18,288 bases of DNA from an uncultured Roseburia sp. (GTDB taxonomy: Bacteria; Bacillota_A; Clostridia; Lachnospirales; Lachnospiraceae), in NCBI GenBank assembly GCA_900753715.1, contig CAAEAE010000025.1, positions 1-18,288 of the forward strand, given 5' to 3'. Numbering within the stretch: position 1 is the first letter of the stretch; the number at the start of each line of letters is the position of its first letter. Both the position numbers and the translations under genes were made by a program. The notes beneath the pieces are model-generated. The model made no database searches. It saw nothing but the letters and a program-made list of their open reading frames with translations, and was not told the origin of the DNA. This document shows positions 15,523 through 18,288 of the stretch, piece by piece.

Positions 15523-15570
15523 GAGTAAAAATGAGTAAAAAGAGAGGTTTTACCTAGATTTTTACTCATT
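15523..15570. repeat. GAGTAAAAA repeats and 12-bp inverted repeat after int
   Basis: GAGTAAAAAT (15523-15532) is followed directly by GAGTAAAAAG (15533-15542). AATGAGTAAAAA (15530-15541) is mirrored perfectly by TTTTTACTCATT (15559-15570) across a 17-bp spacer. The block begins 30 bp after the integrase stop, where arm-type integrase sites or the element end are expected in Tn916-like elements. It lacks a trailing T tract, so a terminator is less likely. Confidence 0.55.
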
Positions 15571-15580
15571 ATGCTTGCCA

Positions 15581-15695
15581 GGATATGGAAAGATATGCGA
15601 AGTTATGCTAGGATAGGGAAGAAAGGGTTCTGTCGGGAAAAGCTGATAAAACCTAGGAAAAACGAAGATATGCAAGGATATGAAACGATATGGAA
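15581..15695. repeat. Two clusters of 10-bp-phased GATATG repeats
   Basis: Units GGATATGGAA, AGATATGCGA, AGTTATGCTA and GGATAGGGAA run head to tail at 15581-15620. AGATATGCAA, GGATATGAAA and CGATATGGAA run at 15666-15695. The consensus is roughly RGATATGNAA with an exact 10-bp period, one turn of DNA. Because 10 is not a multiple of 3 the pattern is not explained by coding, so the 70-codon open frame through it is doubtful. Candidate roles are integrase/excisionase arm sites or another cooperative binding array. Confidence 0.5.
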
Positions 15696-15948
15696 AGAAA
15701 AGTTAAAATTCTTATGGTATGCCACGGCACTCCAGTTTTATGATAATGCATACCCTCGCAGACTGGGGCAGAGTACGGCATAATATGGCGGAAAGTCTTG
15801 GAATTACTACGGTTTAGACTACTAAGGCTCATGGCTGGAAGTGGGATAAAGGCAAAGGTGTTGGGCGGATTCCTTAGTAGTAAGGGACTACTTACAGGCA
15901 ATGTAGTAGAACTTGTAACGATGAAAATGCGAAAAAAAATAAAAACTA
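15696..15948. other. Non-coding or decayed stretch with dyad symmetry
   Basis: Several frames are open here but none has a ribosome site or family resemblance. One + frame reads MPRHSSFMIMHTLADWGRVR and on through NMAESLGITTV before a TAG at 15814-15816. It then continues as TTKAHGWKWDKGKG, so a decayed gene is possible. ACTACTAAGG (15818-15827) is mirrored exactly by CCTTAGTAGT (15872-15881). The right arm can alternatively pair internally (CCTTA-gtag-TAAGG) or as GTAGT-aaggg-ACTAC, so mutually exclusive folds exist. Confidence 0.35.
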
Positions 15949-15977
15949 TTGCATGTTTATTGAGGGTTGGATATACT
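15949..15977 (+). promoter_or_regulatory. Sigma-A-type promoter of a compact transcription unit
   Basis: TTGCAT (15949-15954) and TATACT (15972-15977) are spaced by exactly 17 bp. A start near 15984 is expected, only about 60 nt before an intrinsic terminator. Confidence 0.6.
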
Positions 15978-15983
15978 AAATGC

Positions 15984-16046
15984 AACAGAGTTGCCCAGTG
16001 TTTTTTGACATTGGGGACCAAGCTGAGACTTGTGCTCAGCTTTTTT
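15984..16046 (+). ncRNA. Candidate small RNA or attenuator leader
   Basis: Between the promoter and terminator lies room for a transcript of about 63 nt. It can form CCCAGTG (15994-16000) paired with CATTGGG (16009-16015) over an 8-nt U-rich loop, then the terminator hairpin. Either it is a free small RNA or it is a leader that controls read-through into the 41-codon ORF at 16065. I do not recognise an Rfam family. Confidence 0.4.
16020..16046 (+). terminator. Intrinsic terminator or attenuator
   Basis: AAGCTGAG (16020-16027) pairs perfectly with CTCAGCTT (16035-16042) around a 7-nt loop and ends in a T6 run. It lies 18 nt before the next ORF start and after a nearby promoter, which is the order expected for attenuation. 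Confidence 0.8.
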
Positions 16047-16064
16047 ACGTTAAGGAGAGATTTT

Positions 16065-16190
16065 ATGGATTTGAAAAAAACATTGACCTTTGATGAACAT
16101 GGGGATAAGTTAGTAATGGGATACTTGCTGCAGACAGAGAAAAAATGTTTTAAACGGAGTACATTATTATTGTTTTATACTTTGGATTGA
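16065..16190 (+). CDS. Hypothetical 41-residue protein, possibly a truncated gene head
   Basis: An ATG at 16065 follows AAGGAG (16052-16057). The product begins MDLKKTLTFDEHGDKLVMGY and turns basic and then hydrophobic near its end (STLLLFYTLD). The first 30 residues look like the start of a normal soluble protein. The switch in character after residue 30 suggests that the original gene was cut and joined to unrelated sequence. It sits directly behind the promoter/hairpin/terminator leader, so its expression may depend on read-through. No family is recognised. The same frame extends upstream to 15798, but without a ribosome site. Confidence 0.4.
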   Translation: MDLKKTLTFDEHGDKLVMGYLLQTEKKCFKRSTLLLFYTLD

Positions 16191-16328
16191 GGCAAGGTGT
16201 GTCACGGCAGTTTTTTGTGAAAATAGACAGAACGTAGTGAAATAGGAATTTTAAATATTTTACAATAAAGTAATTACCGCTGATCTATTTGGCTTTTGTG
16301 AATATGTACAAATATACGAGGAGTGAAA

Positions 16329-17006
16329 ATGGAAAAATTAATTTGTGCGATTGTAAGAAATTACAGAAAGATGATGGACTATTGGATGACAGAAACAAAA
16401 TGGGGATTTAAGCGTGCTGCGATTGCTCTCATGACACCCTTTATAATCGGAGCGATAATGATGAAATTTAATGAGACGATTGCAGTGAAAGTGGGATTGC
16501 TTTCTATGGTAATATTTGGGCTATTGTGGTTTTTTATGTATTTGGATTCAGGTACCAAATTTGTTCATTTCATATCGAGAGGTAAATATGATAACCCAAG
16601 ACAGTTATTACAAAATATGACGCATTTATCGTACATATATGGAATAATTATTTCTATTAATGTAGAATATATCATTTTTTTTATTGTCTGTGTTATTGAA
16701 ATTATATTGGAACGAGAAGTATATTTTCCTAATATAGAGATATTGTTTTGCATAATATTTTTTGCTTTTAGTTTTTTCTATTTTGCATTTCATTTATATA
16801 TAAATCCAAAAAAAATAGAAATATCATACATAAAACAAAGACTTCAACTGTATACAGTTTTGGGAACATCTGTCAGTTTTATATTGCTTTTAATCAATGA
16901 GAATGGTGGTATAAAGATTTTTATTACAGGTATTTTGCTTGATTACCTGTGGATAAATTATTTTATTACAGATAAAGAGAATAAAATAAAAAAGAAAAAA
17001 ATTTGA
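16329..17006 (+). CDS. Multi-pass membrane protein of unknown function
   Basis: A 225-residue, very AT-rich gene. About six hydrophobic stretches are visible, starting around residues 32-45, 55-70, 100-120, 135-155, 175-188 and 193-212. A basic amphipathic N-terminus (IVRNYRKMMDYWMTETKWGFKRA) and a lysine-rich C-terminal tail flank them. No transporter or enzyme motif is seen. The ATG at 16329 is chosen over the GTG at 16323 because GAGGAG (16318-16323) lies 5 nt upstream. It stands alone between the integrase-side repeats and the HTH/methyltransferase operon. It could be a membrane effector of a defense system or simple cargo; neither is shown. I see no convincing promoter in the 138 bp before it. 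Confidence 0.7.
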   Translation: MEKLICAIVRNYRKMMDYWMTETKWGFKRAAIALMTPFIIGAIMMKFNETIAVKVGLLSMVIFGLLWFFMYLDSGTKFVHFISRGKYDNPRQLLQNMTHLSYIYGIIISINVEYIIFFIVCVIEIILEREVYFPNIEILFCIIFFAFSFFYFAFHLYINPKKIEISYIKQRLQLYTVLGTSVSFILLLINENGGIKIFITGILLDYLWINYFITDKENKIKKKKI

Positions 17007-17077
17007 TAGATGTGACTTCTTGATTGCTAGTTAATATTTAAGTTCATAACCAGAAATTTGATTGAAGTTATCTTTGG

Positions 17078-17106
17078 TTGAATTTATTCCGAATTTGGAA
17101 TATAAT
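17078..17106 (+). promoter_or_regulatory. Sigma-A-type promoter of the HTH/methyltransferase operon
   Basis: TTGAAT (17078-17083) and consensus TATAAT (17101-17106) are spaced by 17 bp. The leader would be only about 18 nt and holds a GGAGG ribosome site at 17119-17123. Confidence 0.7.
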
Positions 17107-17130
17107 ATTACAGTGCTTGGAGGAAAAAAT

Positions 17131-17316
17131 ATGGAGTATTTAACATCAAATGAAATAGCTGAAAAATGGAATATTTCAAGTCGCAGAGTTAGAATATTGT
17201 GCGGTGAGGGAAGAGTCGAAGGAGCAATTCAAAAAGGTATTCTTTGGCTAATTCCAAGTAATACTCAGAAGCCGCAAGAACTCCGGAGAGGGAGGAAAAA
17301 ACGGGGTGATATATAA
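17131..17316 (+). CDS. Second small WLIP helix-turn-helix protein
   Basis: A 61-residue relative of the protein at 333-521. Its HTH (LTSNEIAEKWNISSRRVRIL), G-R-V-E-G-A wing, LWLIP core and basic tail align without gaps through residue 47. The ATG at 17131 is set by GGAGG 7 nt upstream; the frame is open back to 17062 but those codons lie over the promoter. Only 31 nt separate it from the methyltransferase, so it is the first gene of that operon. By position it could control the methyltransferase, as C proteins do in other restriction-modification loci, but its fold is MerR/excisionase-like rather than the XRE fold of C proteins. Role is inference. Confidence 0.75.
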   Translation: MEYLTSNEIAEKWNISSRRVRILCGEGRVEGAIQKGILWLIPSNTQKPQELRRGRKKRGDI

Positions 17317-17347
17317 AACGTGTTACTAGGATAGGGAGGGGATTCTC

Positions 17348-18288
17348 ATGGCGATTCATAATAAATCCTATAATAATCACGCTTTAATGTCTTTGAATAA
17401 AATGCGTAAAGAGGAAAGCCTAAAAAATAAAACAAGTTCTGATTTTGAGATGCCTGCGGAAATAAAGCTTTTACATAGTATATCTGATTGTGGAGATTTT
17501 TTGAAACAATTACCTGATAAATCGATTCAATTGATTTGCATTGATCCCCCATATAATCTGGAATTGGCAGGATGGGATATTTACGAAAATTATATCGAAT
17601 GGGCATCAAAATGGATTGATGAGGCATATAGAGTTTTATCCGATAATGGAAGTATGGTTATTTTTGGCGGTATACAGTTTAGAGATGCAAAATCAGGAGA
17701 TTTGTTAGATATAATTCAGTATATTCGTAAAAATACAAAATTTAAATTAGTAAATACAATCATATGGCATTATAAAAATGGTATGTCAGCACATCGGTTT
17801 TTTGCAAATAGGCATGAAGAAGCTATATGGCTGGTAAAATCAAATGATTATTACTTTGACTTGGATTCAGTCAGAGTACCATATTCAGAAGAAGATTTAA
17901 AAGTTGCATTAAGAGATAAAAGATTAAATCCTGAGACAACAAGAAAAGGAAAGAACCCAACCAATGTGTGGGAAATTGGAAGATTAAATGGAAATAGCAA
18001 AGAACGTGTAGGTCATCCAACTCAAAAGCCGGTAGCTATTATAGAACGATTTATAAAAGCACTATCATATCCGGGAGCTACCGTGTTAGATTTCTTTGCA
18101 GGTAGTGGAACTGTGGGAAGAGTTTGCATAAATGAAGGAAGAAACTGTTTGATGTGTGACAGTGATAATAAATCTCTTGAATATTTTGCAAAGCATATTT
18201 CGTTAATGGAAGAACTGGGACAGAATACACAATATAGAAAAGTTGAAAATATACAAGATTTTTTTGAATATAATACAAAAGGAGATAC
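17348..18288 (+). CDS. Site-specific DNA methyltransferase (beta class), 3' end outside window
   Basis: The first 313 residues of an S-adenosylmethionine-dependent DNA methyltransferase, open to the window edge. The catalytic motif DPPYNL (66-71) comes before the AdoMet-binding motif DFFAGSGT (248-255). HPTQKP (223-228), typical of motif X, lies just before the latter. This order (IV, target-recognition region, X, I) defines beta-class N6-adenine or N4-cytosine enzymes; DPPY favours N6-adenine or N4-cytosine over C5. The intervening part, roughly 110-215, should read the target site, which I cannot predict. GGGAGGGG precedes the ATG. A cognate endonuclease would be expected downstream, beyond this window. 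Strongly AT-rich codon use suggests recent transfer. Confidence 0.9.
   Translation, partial: MAIHNKSYNNHALMSLNKMRKEESLKNKTSSDFEMPAEIKLLHSISDCGDFLKQLPDKSIQLICIDPPYNLELAGWDIYENYIEWASKWIDEAYRVLSDNGSMVIFGGIQFRDAKSGDLLDIIQYIRKNTKFKLVNTIIWHYKNGMSAHRFFANRHEEAIWLVKSNDYYFDLDSVRVPYSEEDLKVALRDKRLNPETTRKGKNPTNVWEIGRLNGNSKERVGHPTQKPVAIIERFIKALSYPGATVLDFFAGSGTVGRVCINEGRNCLMCDSDNKSLEYFAKHISLMEELGQNTQYRKVENIQDFFEYNTKGD

Noticed and set aside
15530..15570. Intrinsic terminator of the integrase gene
   Set aside because: The stem is AT-rich with a 17-nt loop, and no T run follows the second arm.
15581..15695. CRISPR-like array
   Set aside because: Units are contiguous 10-mers without unique spacers; repeat length and layout do not fit CRISPR.
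15571..15783. Open frame of 70 codons after the integrase
   Set aside because: It has no ribosome site, and most of it is the 10-bp-periodic repeat array, which is incompatible with a conserved reading frame.
15653..16021. Minus-strand frame of 122 codons
   Set aside because: No ribosome site, composition unlike a protein domain, and it is the opposite strand of the repeats and leader region.
15798..16190. Open frame of 130 codons as a gene
   Set aside because: The frame runs through a promoter and an intrinsic terminator; only the last 41 codons have a ribosome site, so just those are listed.
1..18288. tRNA or rRNA genes, including a tRNA attachment site
   Set aside because: I found no cloverleaf-like segment or rRNA-like sequence when reading both strands; a dedicated tRNA scan was not possible.

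Overview
The window looks like an accessory, mosaic stretch from a gut-type Firmicute, most likely a clostridial (Lachnospiraceae-like) genome. The evidence is strong GGAGG-type ribosome sites, an intramembrane-sensing two-component/ABC operon, a Tn916-type integrase and small 'WLIP' helix-turn-helix proteins of the kind carried on conjugative elements. Base composition shifts visibly: 0.3-5.4 kb is balanced, 5.8-13.6 kb is AT-richer, and 16.3-18.3 kb is very AT-rich. This suggests several separate acquisitions. The organism call is inference from style, not from a marker gene.

Layout. (1) 1-332 holds only gene debris and a strong promoter. (2) 333-5360 is a sensing/export operon: a 62-residue HTH protein, an OmpR-type response regulator, a histidine kinase with almost no extracellular loop, then an ABC ATPase and a large FtsX-type permease. 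The ABC pair has its own putative activator-dependent promoter, with TTGTAGG half-sites 11 bp apart. (3) 5361-5869 holds two tiny ORFs, one of them frameshifted, several hairpins and a good promoter. (4) 5870-13550 is one uninterrupted co-directional run of eight genes: AbiEi/AbiEii toxin-antitoxin, a 985-residue TOTE-type primase/helicase/PLD protein, a possible ADP-ribosyltransferase-fold protein, a GNAT acetyltransferase, a ParB/sulfiredoxin-like protein, a zinc-ribbon P-loop kinase and a Nudix protein. A strong terminator closes it. (5) 13669-15492 is a rearrangement scar: a broken XRE-family repressor on the minus strand meets, head to head, a Tn916-type integrase whose natural 5' end is missing. 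(6) 15493-16328 is mainly non-coding, with inverted and 10-bp-phased repeats, a compact promoter-hairpin-terminator unit and a 41-codon ORF. (7) 16329-17006 encodes an AT-rich membrane protein. (8) 17131 to the window end encodes a second HTH protein related to the first, then a beta-class DNA methyltransferase cut by the window edge, probably the start of a restriction-modification system.

How it fits together. Regions 4 and 8 together look like a defense/conflict island carried by, or deposited next to, an integrative element whose control region has been deleted. The most promising candidate for an undescribed system is the 7385-13550 gene run. It joins a primase-helicase conflict effector to five small enzymes or binding proteins with nucleotide- or protein-modifying folds, behind an AbiE module that may supply addiction or control. 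The linkage is seen in the sequence; the joint function is inference.
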